Of a DNA stretch of 64,000 bases, positions 26,101-37,411 are shown piece by piece. The notes beneath the pieces were generated by a model. It saw only the letters and a program-made list of their open reading frames with translations. It did not search any database and was not told the DNA's origin. The DNA is from Centropus unirufus (taxonomy: Eukaryota; Chordata; Aves; Cuculiformes; Centropidae). Position numbers and translations under genes: made by a program. The DNA lies in the NCBI GenBank assembly GCA_013397695.1, contig VYZI01000003.1:7378816-7442815 (forward strand). Direction: 5' to 3'. Each line of letters starts with the position of its first letter. The stretch's first letter is position 1.

Positions 26101-26240
26101 TTCATATTCAGGAAGGGTTTAAGAATCTGATTGAAAAAGCTTTTAAAACTACTTCCTAATACTACGGGATGTCTTTTTTAAAGAACCAGATCTTTTAGGG
26201 TGAATTTAGAGCATACATGGGATGGTGCTGGTTGATGTTT
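23187..26240. other. AT-rich non-coding stretch
   Basis: No gene is supported. The longest frames (minus strand 23528-23875, 115 codons; minus strand 24596-24931, 111 codons) show no domain, signal or sensible composition. The sequence is otherwise unremarkable, with one possible old repeat trace at 24690-24722. Confidence 0.55.
24690..24722 (+). repeat. possible trace of an old sauropsid dispersed repeat
   Basis: GACCTGATCCTACAAATACTTTTGTGC resembles GGCCTGATCCTGCAAACACTTATGCAC, the terminal part of a palindromic repeat frequent in turtles and crocodilians. Only about 30 bases match, so confidence is modest. Confidence 0.35.
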
Positions 26241-26241
26241 G

Positions 26242-26480
26242 AAATTCCAGTTTCGGAATTTGAATTTTGTGAATACTTTTACTATTCATCGAACACTTAC
26301 TGTATTTCATTATGTTTCTCATCAGTAAATTCATGAACTAGGGTGGCATTAGGAAACAAATAGAAAGAAATGTGAAGTTTATGTTAATGCCACCCAAGAT
26401 TTTAAAGAGTAATTTATAATAAAATTCAAATTTAAACATGGATAATTCATGGTTTAATATTTGAATTTTAGTTCATGAAT
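26242..26480. repeat. nested inverted-repeat cluster, possible degenerate palindromic transposon
   Basis: Several inverted repeats sit together. An outer pair, ATTCATGAACTA (26329-26340) and TAGTTCATGAAT (26469-26480), is an exact 12-base match. Directly inside the left arm is an exact 11-base pair, GGGTGGCATTA (26341-26351) with TAATGCCACCC (26385-26395). Directly inside the right arm is a hairpin with a stem of about 21 pairs and two single-base bulges, arms 26420-26440 and 26448-26470, loop GATAATT. On the left a 7-pair hairpin lies at 26242-26261. ACTATTCATCGAAC (26281-26294) can also pair with GTTCATGAATAGT (26471-26483), with one bulge. On paper the core folds as a three-way junction. 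A decayed palindromic MITE or a cruciform-forming site would fit; no known family is recognised. Confidence 0.55.
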
Positions 26481-26568
26481 AGTCAGAATGAATAAAAAAA
26501 TGTTTAGTTCCCAAGTATGGGAGTTAGGACAGTTTTGGTTGTGAATTAATATCAGTCCTATGGGGATA

Positions 26569-26591
26569 ATCACTGAGAGAATCACTGAGAG
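26569..26591. repeat. short tandem duplication, 12-base unit
   Basis: ATCACTGAGAGA at 26569-26580 is followed at once by ATCACTGAGAG at 26581-26591. It is just outside the palindrome cluster and looks like a simple local slippage product. Confidence 0.8.
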
Positions 26592-26939
26592 TTGTTTATC
26601 CTCACTGAGGTCAGAATTAATGGATGAAGTGTATTCAAGAGTTTTGAATCAAATTAGCAATATAATCCACTTGTTTATTCTGTGATGTTAATGCATCATT
26701 CCAAGAATGTAATGTTTCAACAGTTTATACCTTCAAGTTGCATTCTAAAAGATTCACTGCAACAATAAGCAAAAGCCAGTCTTCATCATTCCAGACATTC
26801 AAAGACCAAATATCTAATAACTGGCAATTCAGATAACAAAAATGAAATAGAAGACAGTTTTTGCAGACTTGAAAGTTTGGCGGCCTTTTTTCTGACTGTT
26901 TTTACAATCTTCAAGTGGATGAAAAATTCTGTAGAATTT

Positions 26940-28394
26940 AACGTACCCTTATGACCTTCTCACTTGCCTTCTCTCCTTCGTGTATGTAACAGCTTCCAGT
27001 ATTCAATATCCAACTAATATCTGTAGCTGACTTCATTTGTCCAAGGTCAAACTCAGCAGTAAGACCATTTGGATCCCTACATCTCCTGTCTGAATCATCT
27101 TCTCTCCTTCATCTGTCATGGAACAGTGCCCATCGGCCTGTTGTCTCCTTTCTACTATATGTTTGAATTCACTTCTTTCTTTCCACTGTACTGATGTGGC
27201 AAGTTGTTTTTTTCTGGCTGCTTTATTCATCCTATCCTCTACACTCATTCCACATCACTGATTAATACAATTCCCTCCATTTCACTTACTTCCATTAATA
27301 TCCTTTTTTGATCTGCTCAACAATGACATCTCCACTCTTGCCCTTGAGCTTGTGTTTCCAGAACAATATTCCTTTATGAATCTGAAGCTGAGACCCATCT
27401 CTTTGGACTCTGCATGCCACTCTCAGCAATGGTCCTCTCCCTTGCCCTCCACACTCACTCCTTCCCCCTCCACCCATCCCTCTGGGCGTTCCTCTGGCTA
27501 CTCTCCGGATCATCCACACAATATTCCCTTTCCCCTCTGAATCATCTAATGATCCCCCCACAAAAGCTCTGACTACTTCTCTAATCTTGGCTACCTCTCT
27601 AACAGCATTTGCATGTATTTTTTGAGTCATCTGTATTTTTTGAGTCATCTGTATTTTTTGGTGATATTTATCCACTGGCTTTGAATGCTTGGACATTAAG
27701 AGCATCGGGCAGGTGAACTAATTGTAGTGCATTGTCTCCTTCAGCGGCTTTACTCTTCTAATAAGTAACTGAAAGCTGGTCAAAGGAAAATGTAATTCAC
27801 CCCCATATACGTGTATTCAACATTTCCTTATTGTTTAACTTCCTTTTGTCCTTTTAATGAAATGTGGGCTCTGACAGCAATGAGACCATTTTGTTCTGTC
27901 TCAGCTTTTCCTTTTCTGTTTCTCACAGAATCCTGTCTATTTCTCACCTCTCAATATTCAGGTATCCCATCAGTTGTTTCAGTCCAGCTTGCTTTATGCA
28001 TTCTTGTTGTCTCTGTGAATACACTATCCAGATCCACCTTCAATATTTCCTTTTCTTCGGATCCCTCCTTGATTTTCTCCAAGATGCCTCGGCTCTCTCT
28101 CAGAGCTACGTGTGACTTCTGGATAAAAGCTTGGTTAAAAATATCATCATTTTGAAGATTAAAATATCTGATTTTCACCCTGTAGATTATACTTCACTGA
28201 GTCTTCAGTTCTGTCTTTTCCCTTTACCAGCACTTGGTACCTACATCTTTTCTTTCTGCCCTGGTGTCAGACTCTTAAATCTAGTTTGCTCATTCTTTCT
28301 TTGGCCACAGTTATGCTTTTTCCCACCTACTGAGAAAGATCTTTTGTATCTGTTTCCTAGGGAATTTCTGAGTTTCCTCCTTAAAAAATAAAAA
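26940..28394. other. long pyrimidine-rich (plus strand) tract, no gene assigned
   Basis: Over about 1.4 kb the plus strand is strongly biased to C and T, so the minus strand is A- and G-rich. The bias removes stop codons on the minus strand and explains frames at 27033-27248 (71 codons), 27295-27705 (136 codons, glycine- and basic-rich) and 27951-28178 (75 codons). None shows a domain, and they sit in frames that do not join. Such skew can mark an old transcribed unit, a decayed element whose coding strand is the minus strand, or merely drifted low-complexity DNA. I cannot choose between these. A plus-strand 114-codon frame at 27811-28155 is also without features. Confidence 0.4.
27615..27660. 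repeat. 18-base tandem repeat, about 2.5 copies
   Basis: GTATTTTTTGAGTCATCT occurs at 27615-27632 and 27633-27650, and begins a third time at 27651-27660. On the minus strand it would encode a repeated QKIQMT. The copies are identical, so the duplication is recent relative to the old repeats nearby. Confidence 0.9.
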
Positions 28395-28434
28395 AAAACC
28401 CAAACACAAAACAGTAACGGAATGTTTGGGTTTT
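28395..28434. repeat. 12-base inverted repeat with 16-base loop
   Basis: AAAACCCAAACA (28395-28406) and TGTTTGGGTTTT (28423-28434) are exact reverse complements. The arms are low in complexity, and the left one follows an A-rich run. It lies at the right edge of the pyrimidine-rich tract. One such repeat per window is expected by chance. Confidence 0.7.
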
Positions 28435-30852
28435 GGTGTTGCTCAAGACAGTATAACCAAAGCAGAGAATCTTAGGCTCACACAGATTATAAAAGTCTAT
28501 ACTAACACAATACTATGTAAACTTGATATATAAATTTGAACATAAGGCATCTTGCAAACACATAAACGTAAAGAATAATAGATATGTGCAATGCACATCA
28601 GTTCTGATCCATTAATTACAGAAAATACAATACAGCCGCTGAGTGGAATAGGACCAGAATTCTTGGAGGTTGTGCAAGGCCATAGAGTTCAGCTGGGCAA
28701 AATAAGAACAAATCACTCCTAGCAAAGTAGTATGTCCCAATCACCTTAGTCCTGCTGTGCAGCCTTGAGGAAGCCAGATGGTTATGTTATATGAAACTCA
28801 TTGAAAGATGAACATGACCCTGATTCAAATAATGGAATTTCTGGTAAGGGAAAGTTATTGTACATCATTTGTAGAGTTAGGCAGAGAACGGGATGTTCAT
28901 TACACAAAAACAATGGAAGACACAAAAAAAGACAATTTATAATCTGAATTTTTCCAGCATTTATGTTGCAGTCAATTCAATGATTCAGCTGCTTTAATTA
29001 CACCTCTTGGTCAAATTGCAAGAGAATAAACATTTGATCTTTGTTTCTCTAACCATAATTTGAAATCTTTTTTCATCCACAAATGTGAAGAAGCACAACC
29101 ATACCACATGAAAGCCTGAAAAGTAATTTAGCATTCCATCAATTTTTTTTTCCATAGCTAATACTTTCCATATTCTCTCAACTGGTATTCTAGCCTTGAG
29201 GCTTTCTTTTGCTTCCATGTTGACATCATGGAATATCAACAATATCAAGTGATAACTTATAAACCTTTCCTTCATGGGTTTTTTTTTCAATAAGTCAGAC
29301 TTAACACAGGATGATTTTTTGGCTTGAGTCAAAGTGTGATTTCTGTTTTCTACTTTGTAGATTTTTCCAGACCTGCAAATGTCACAATGGACCTTCATTT
29401 CTGGATCTGAAAAGTGGGGAAACAAGCAGTCCCCTATTTAGAAGGGGTAGTAAATCCAGATCATAAAAGCAGTGAGACACAAATACTCTTTGGGGATAGG
29501 GCTGTGCAGGTATCTCAAATGACTGTGCATTAGAAGGACATAAAGATGTTTCATTTGAATTTATTCAACTTTTAGTATCAGAAAGTTTCCTTTCCCAAAC
29601 AGTTTTTATTAGTCTTTTGCTTCATAGAGATGAAGGATTCTTTATGTCTTCAGCAAATGTTGTGTTCACTTCTAAATATATTATTTGTTTTATTCTCATG
29701 GTCACATAAAACAGAGGGAATTAAAGGAAATGAGTTGTCTCTTCAATAATTATTTTGGTTATATCTTCATATGTTTAAAGAGCTTTGCTATGAATCTGTG
29801 GAGGTGCAATATTTCTATCTTATTTATAAGGAATAGAAACGAATGTCTGTCCTTCCTGTTTGTATTCGCACATTACATGAGAATAATTCTCTTGTCTAAT
29901 TTGGGATAGGCTTTCAGGGTCAACATCCTGCAGCAGCATCGCTAGAGGCAATGTCTGTGCCTCCTTTCATGAAGGCACAACAGAAGGATGTGAAATGAAA
30001 CATCCATTATCTGATCCACACCTGGAGGCTCCCTGCTCTATAGAGCTAAGAGAGCCCCATCTTTTCACAATAAATACAAGTAGGATGAATGTTTTTTTTT
30101 TAATCTCATGGGAAGACAATTTAGGCATAGAAATCTCATTGTCCAAAGCCCAAGGACAAAATAAAATCTTTTCTGGACTGGAGACACTTAATTACTTACT
30201 GTCTATCAGACAAGCTGCTGTTCTGCACTTAGCATCATGCTTCATTGTCTGACAGTGGAGCTAGCTGGATGCTGAAATTGAAAATAATTTTCCTTTGCTC
30301 AATTTCCTTGTAAACAGGAAAAAAATGGTGTTGATATGCCGGACTCCACTGGGAAAGTGCACGCCAACATGTGAGATTTGCTTCCAGTGGTTTTAAAAAG
30401 AGGGATGTGATTTGTCTCCTACAGAACTAAATCAGGACACCTTCAAATTATGCTTCATTTGGGCTTTGCTATGATAAATTCCCAACTGATTTGTGCTGCA
30501 CCAATTATGAAGAACTAAGAATACTAAGGTAAAACACAGGAAAAAAAGCCTTATGTTATAAAACCACTGATGAGAGTTAAGGTAGCTACTGTTAATAGGC
30601 AAGTTATTAAGTATTTAGTCCAACAAAATACAAGCCCAGATTTTTCTATCTTGGCGTATTTCCACTTTCATTTATATTAATGTGAATGTTACATGGCCTG
30701 TAAGTTTATGTAGGGCTTTGTAGTGTGTATCCATATTAAAACTTAAATCAAGAACACATTTCTGCATTTTGTTGAAAAGCATGATGGTGAATTTCAATTT
30801 TCATCAGTTTGCAAATAAGCAGAGATATAACAGATCTACTAATTTATTTGTA
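28435..30852. other. AT-rich non-coding stretch
   Basis: No gene is supported. A 143-codon minus-strand frame at 28994-29425 has scattered lysine-rich and hydrophobic stretches but no domain, and an A-rich coding strand explains its length. Nothing else stands out. Confidence 0.55.
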
Positions 30853-30964
30853 GTGCAATGTAATGCAAATGTATTTTGTAGTACTATTTCTGATAGATTG
30901 TTTGACTCAGGTGTGACCTCAGAGCGACCAAACATATTTCATTTTCATTAGTATTACATTGCAC
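30853..30964. repeat. 12-base inverted repeat, 88-base spacer, with octamer motif
   Basis: GTGCAATGTAAT (30853-30864) and ATTACATTGCAC (30953-30964) are exact reverse complements. The left arm overlaps an octamer motif ATGCAAAT at 30863-30870, the site recognised by POU-domain factors. A single 12-base pair at this distance is not rare in 64 kb, so function is unproven. Confidence 0.6.
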
Positions 30965-33900
30965 GAGTACTGAGTTATTGTGTACTTTCGGGAAGCTGAA
31001 TTGCTGCTTCAGTAAGTATCATGTTTTATTAGTGTTTATTGTACAGTTTATAGTTCTAAGGTCCAGCTTTGTTTCCTTTGAAGTCAAATGTGTAAATCTT
31101 TGCTTTAAGATTAAACTATATTGGACCAATACATTCGTTTATTTTCTCCATGTAACCTTGAATTTAGAAAGATTTGTTAGTAAATCAAAGAATGGGCTAC
31201 CTACTAGTTGATGTAAGTCTGTTCAGTAACAGATTCAACATAGGTTTGGTAGCTGAGACCACATTAGCAAAGCTGTTACAGAGCAGCTTTCTGAGGCAGA
31301 CTAAAGCACAATGCTCCTTGAGTTTCTTCAGATGCTTATTCAATCTGCTGCATTGCGGTTCCTGTGCTGATTAAAGGCTTATATACATTCTATAGGACAG
31401 GACGTACTCTACAAGCTGTGCTCAAACTTTCTAGTCCCTCAGGGGCACTTGTGTTGAAGCGCTAAAAGAGTTTTCACAAAAAGCACTATTTCCAGAGAAA
31501 TTGGTGATTTGCTCAGACTTCATTTAATATACAATTTATAAATATTCATAAATAGTCAAGAAATGCCAAGAACAATCCAAGAAGGAAACAGAGTGTCTAG
31601 AGAAATGCTTTTAAGAACTGTACAGTTCAAATGTACTGCAAATTCTATCTATATCACACAGCCCAGTGTTTGCTTGACTCTTTTACTGGGTCAGAGCGCT
31701 ACAACTGAAATGTCATAGCTTGACATTTAATAAAATCCACAGCATGGCCACTTTATCGTTGCAACCTCAAAGTAGCAGAATCTGACAGGTATTTCTAAGT
31801 AAATCTTTGAAGTAGTTATATGGGGAATGGACTTAGGGAAAAAACACGTAAGTTTTGCAAAATCGGGTGTTAATCAAAATTGCTGGATTGTTAGAATCAA
31901 ATGCTCCAGTTTCCTGCATCTGTGTCAGATCAGGAGTGTGATTTCACTGTAGAGCACGTGAACTGATGTGTTCAGATCCTGTGTTCCCTTAGGCCTGTCA
32001 ATGTTCCTTAGCCTAAAAGTAAAGATGTCTACAAAGCTTGGAGAGGCAACTGAAGTCTGACTTTCTTGATACTTTTGTGTTTAAGGAGTCTTTGATTATC
32101 TGTTGTACATAAGCACAAAATCTGAAATTAATCATTTCCAGAACAAGAACCCAAAAGTAATTCACTGCAAAAGCACAATGCAGGCATTTTTTAAGAAGAT
32201 GCACGCTTTAAAGAAGTTCAGTTTCATCTCTAGGCATTTGCAGTGGCATAAGACTGTTTCACAGAAACATCTGATTGAATTTGCCAGTTACTGCTATTGA
32301 CAAGAGTGAGTGAATAGTGAAGGATAACTAAACTGGTTATCTTTAGAAAAGATAAAGCAAAAAGCAATTAAGAGCTTATTTGAATTCTGTCTAAAGAGAG
32401 AATGAACTCCTTTCGGTGAGGTATTTTAAAATTTTCAAGTGAATGCACCCTTATATATTAAGGACTTGTCTTTGGTGCAGAAATAACTGATGTATTGCTC
32501 TCAGTTGGAATTCTACCCACAAACAAAGCCCTTCCGTTCAATGTGGAAATATTCTTGTGCACTGGCCTATTGGGAGATAAAGACTACAGCTCAAGTTAGG
32601 AGGATTGCTGGATGCTGCTTGTCCATTCACTATTTACAGGGTCTCTCACAGCTGTGGTTTTTTTTGGCTCCAGCTAAGCTAACGTAAGAGGCTTTGAACT
32701 CAAATACAAATACAATGCTCTTGGATTTACTAAAAGGAGAGGTGGAGAAAGATGATAAGGCTCTCTCTCATTGGGTGACTGCTGTGGTCAAAGAAGCTGC
32801 TGGCCCTTGTTGAGGTGTGTCCCTTCTCTTCCTTAAGTCATAGCTTTGTCAATAAATCCACTTAATTATTCCAGACTGTTCTCCTAGCTTCTCTGGTGTG
32901 TTGGCTGGGGATTCATTTAGTTGTCCACATTTGGGCATCAGGCATTTGAGATGCCCATGGTGCTAGACTCAGCCGCAGGGTACAGTTAAGAGACTGGCCT
33001 ATGGGTCTATGAGACACTCATGCTCTTCAGGGCGACAGTTGCAGGTAAGGTGAATATCCTTGGGACATATCAAATGGCACCTGGTGCCTGTGCCTGAGCA
33101 GCTACATCAAGCCCTTCATGTCTGTTGATGATAATAGGAGCTTGGATACTCGATTTAGATATCCAGACATCTTGATCTACTGCTGATTCCCACCCTGACT
33201 GAGGTATTGCTTTCACCACCCTCAGCAAGGTTAGCTGGAGCATATTTATCCAATCTCAAAGATGTCTGAGTAGATGGGTTAGCAGGTGTGAAAACTGGTT
33301 ATGATAAGAATTATGGTGGTAATATAATTTTATTTTTCTATGTTGTAATATTAGAGTATTTTGATTATTTCAAAACATTAATAAGTATTAAAAGCCAAGG
33401 ATTGCTAAGGCTGTCCAGGTGGATCACCCGAATACCACACGAGGTGGGTCAGCTGCTGCCACAGCTGAATGGTGACCACTGCTGTGGGCAGGTCTGAAGG
33501 CTCAGAAACCTTAATAAGAGATGTCAAGCATTCTTCTACATGAAGTATATCCCATATCATCCACAAACACAATCAGTTTTTCCTATCGTGCTCCACTTCT
33601 GCATGACTGCTCAGCTTCATCATAGGGGCAAGTTCTGTTGTACAATGCTGGTGGCCAAATCTTGCTGTGATAGTTTCAGATGCTACTGGGCCCAGTCTGG
33701 CCACTCTGCTGGGGCTGATATCCTTGTACCTGCAGAAAAGAATGAATGCTTGGACCTTGGCTCCTTCAGGTCACAGTTTGGTATGGCATGTTAGCTTTAA
33801 TGTAGTTTCAAAACTACTTTTGCTTTGAAATAACTTTGCAGCTGTCAGGACTGATGTACTTGTGTACACACTCCCTGGAAGGTTTGAGTCTGGCCCACCT

Positions 33901-36900
33901 CTGCTTTACAGCTTGAATTATAAGGAAATGTGACACATTGGTTTGACGGGGAATCACAAAGGTCTGCATGAAGTTTCTATTCCAGCACAAGGCACAAGTG
34001 TCCGAAAACCACAAAAGACCGTGAGCAGCCCATAAGCGGTGAACCACATTTTCCCTGGAAATGCCCCAAAACAACAGCCATGGAAGTCCCCGAGGACAAG
34101 CGCCAGTAACACCTGCCAAGTGACAGCAGACACAAGCTTGCCGACAAGTCAGCAGACACAGGAGTTTAACTATTCACTCATGATTTGCAAATGCAGGATG
34201 AATCACAGCAAGTCTGCTTCCAAGCTTTTGTAGTTCAAATGAAACATTTCACACATCTCTAGGAATTGCTCCTCCTCGTGAAAAAAAAAAAGGGTGAGGC
34301 ATTTGGAAGTCAGTATAAGGAATGTGATAAACTTCAATTAAAATAAAATGACAGAAAAGATAAAAACAGATATTTTTTTCTCCTTGACTTAAAAGGAGTT
34401 TGGAAATCATATTCCACTGGGGTATATATTAAATAGCTTTTCTGAAATGATTTATTTGTGACTGTTCAATTGTCAAGGGTGTGGGCTTTAGTGAGAATTA
34501 TTTTTGTGGTGGGATGCTTGCAGAATGTGAGATAATTGGTAGAAAAGGACAAGAAAGTAAAAGATTTCTTTCTGAAAGAAAAAAAGATGGACTCTGGTGG
34601 TCACATGGTAGATCTAATGGAGCAATGTAGTTCCTGGAAATGAGTGCACAACAGAAAACAAAACTGCACTTGCTCATTTTTTTTTGATTTTTGATATTGC
34701 ACCCAAAAAGCTGTAGAGAGTAGAGTGAAACTTAAAGACGCAGAGCAAAATGAATATGAAACCAGTGCTGATATCTTTCAAAATCTGTGCAAACTGAAGC
34801 AGCTTTCGTCCACTGAAAGGTCTAGAAATAAAATATGTATGAACATACCTAGTTTTCATCTAATGTCTGATTATGGACTGAAGAAAGCTTATAAACCCCA
34901 TGCTAGTTCTGACAGTAGGAAATTCTCATTGAGCTCTAGTGGTAAAGCAGTCTGCATCTCAAACTAAATGTCCTGGGCTCAACTGCCATTTTCACTCTGC
35001 TAACAATGTCTCATTTATGAAAAAAGCCTATTATCAGTTCTTTTGAGAAATGAGTGATACTGAATTTCTTGGAAGAAACTCTTCAGCCCTTCTCATTTAG
35101 AAAGGCAATGACCAGCATGCTATAGGGTCTCAGTATGCACTAAAAAGAAAGACTATAAGGGATTCTTTTTTTTGGTTAAAAGACATAAATGTCACCCAGC
35201 AAAAATTCAGGTATCTGCTTATTATTATTAATTATTTATCAAAAGTTTAAGTAATAATAATTTAAATGGTAGACAACAGCAGAACTATGCAGATTAAGCT
35301 GGTTGTGACTTCCAAGAAGATAAATGAGCTACGGTATTCAGATTAAACAGAAAAAGGGCCATTATAATAATATACACAATGAGCAACATACTGCATTTTC
35401 TTGCTAATGCCAAAACTGAATTTCACAATGAACTGATTGTGGAACATTAAAAATATAACTCAACATATCTGAATAAATTATTTTCTACTATGGAGTAAAA
35501 ACAGAGAAACACATGGCATAGATTAAAGTCCCAAATGTTCGAATATTCTTGGAGTGCAGGCTGCCTGGCAACTTTTGTACCAGCTGGAAGAGTGAGGACC
35601 CAGCTGGCTTGGCAATAGCCACCATATTGTGCCTTGGCTGGCAGATGGCCATCTGACACTCTTCAGTGGTCTGTGTTACTCCTATCTGCATGTCTGCAGC
35701 ACCGACAGCTCAAGACTGCATTTAAGAGGAGTGGGCAGATCATTCCCAGCAGTGTCAATCATGTTGACACATGACAGTAAGGTGTGAAAGACATGAGGGA
35801 GTGACATTCCTGAAATAGCATGAATGATGGTGCTGGTGGAGGCCTGAGAGTAGGTTTTTTTGGGTGGTTCAGCACTGAAATTTCCATCTTGGGATTGTAA
35901 AGGCGTGATAAGCATTCAAGGACCGGTGCCACCATGAGAGAAGGGAAAAACGAAAAAAATTCATGCAATTTTTGCAAGTATTTACTTACACAAATGTAGG
36001 ATGCAAACAAAAGAAATATAATAATTTATGTGTTTTTAATACCATTAATCTAAGCATTACCGGACTATTGGAAGTAATCTCCCCGCAGTCAGGTACTGTT
36101 TTCAAGTTAAAAAAATAAATGAAGTAAAGACATAATTGCAACAAATGCAGGATTGGGAAGGATGAAAGCTGTACCCAGCTTCAGGTCATTGAGGAAGGCA
36201 GCTAAACCAATAAATAGCCATATTGCCTCCTTTGATCTCTTCTAGTGGAGGAAGAGCAAGTCCCAGATTAGGAATGGCACCCCCGCGAGTGCTGGATCCC
36301 TCAAGTTTAGTTGTAAATAGAAAAATGACCCAAAATGGCTCATCCTTTGCTAGACACTGAAGGATCGACAGGAACATCACCAATAAGACACAAGTCTGTA
36401 TGAAAAAACACATTATTGGTTCTACGTCTCAAAGACTTTTTTTGCAATCCAGGTTCCTACAGCAAAGCAGTTGTTCTTTCTTCCCAGTGAATTCCTAAGG
36501 CTGAATACTGTACTCCCAGGAAATTAAAGGAAACACCATCGCAGTGACCCACGCTTGGGTTTAAACCCTTCCCTGCTTACTTCTGAATACACCTGCACTG
36601 GCATAACTCTGGCAACCATCCTCTTCTAGCCTCCCCCCATGCAGCACATCCAGAGTTGGCTGAGAGGTGGATGCCTCTTCATGGGCACTGATGAGAGCTG
36701 GTGAAGCTGTAAACAAACCTGTAGGCAATGTGGATTTAATTCTTCCCCGTGGGCTGTGACAGGACATCCTTACATGCCCCTTTCTGCGCCGGCTGTTGTA
36801 TGGTCACTTCCAAGTAGCCCTATCCACTGTTCATGCTGCTTTAAGGGAAACCACTGACCTCCAAAAGGCACAGCTCTGCAGCAAAGCTCTCCTTGAGAAA

Positions 36901-37334
36901 GTTTTCATGGTTTGTTGGCTGCTGTGGGTGCTTTGATCTTCACTAGGAGTGTCATCAGAGCTCATAAACTTGTTCTTCTCCCACAAATCCCTAAAGGATG
37001 ATTGAGGTATGGGTGTTTGTAGAGATAATACCAGAGCCTCATCTATTCCACATCACAGAGAAACAGCACTGAAGTCTCCCTATTCATATGAGTGAAAGAC
37101 CTGTTTAATAGCATCAGCCTACATGAAAGACTGTGTTATCTATTCTGAATACCTGCATAGCCCAAAACATATTTTAGCCACTGAATCCCACAGTAGGGCA
37201 AATTTCTTTTCCTGTTTATATGTGAATATGTTCAGCTCAAAATCCAGAGGCTGGTTTCATCAAATTGACACTAACATACTTTTACAAGGATGAATGAGCA
37301 CTGCTTTCACAAATTGGACATAGAAATTCTGTTT
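30965..37334. other. AT-rich non-coding stretch
   Basis: No gene or clear transposon is seen across about 6 kb. Frames reach 101 codons (minus strand 33814-34119) without any domain. Small landmarks are a hairpin-like GC-rich patch at 33456-33491, an A11 run near 34281-34291, AT triplet-like sequence at 35220-35265, and GTGTCAA/TTGACAC arms at 35752-35770. None is strong enough to name. Confidence 0.5.
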
Positions 37335-37340
37335 GCTTTT

Positions 37341-37411
37341 ACTTTCAATGAGATTTAAGCACCTATCTCTGAAAACAGACCTTTGGCTTCTAAATCATTT
37401 AGGCGCTACTT
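37341..37411 (+). repeat. fragment of an old sauropsid dispersed repeat
   Basis: The blocks TTTCAATGAGATTTAAGCACCTATCTCTGAAAA, then CAGACCTTTGGCTTCTAAATCATTTAGGCGCT match, in order and spacing, the recurrent sauropsid repeat TTCAATGGGATTTAGGCACCTAACTC...GAAAATCTGACCTTTGGCTCCTAAATCACTTAGGC. This is the best of the weak repeat traces. Family name and class are not assigned. Confidence 0.5.

Noticed and set aside
27295..27705. 136-codon minus-strand open frame with glycine- and basic-rich part
   Set aside because: It lies wholly in the purine-skewed tract, contains a recent 18-base slippage repeat and matches no family I recognise.
28994..29425. 143-codon minus-strand open frame
   Set aside because: No domain, mixed lysine-rich and hydrophobic content, and an A-rich coding strand explain the length; no splice or promoter context was seen.
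30199..30255. CTGTC-AGACAA arms pairing with TTGTCTGACAG
   Set aside because: A four-base bulge in the left arm and a short stem make it unconvincing.
30957..30970. ATTGCAC, the seed of the miR-25/92 family, in an inverted repeat
   Set aside because: The bases after the seed do not match the family, and the 12-base stem with an 88-base loop is unlike a precursor.
33456..33491. Hairpin of CTGCC-ACAGC with GCTGTGGGCAG
   Set aside because: Ten pairs with a bulge in a locally G+C-rich patch; too short for a precursor and likely chance.
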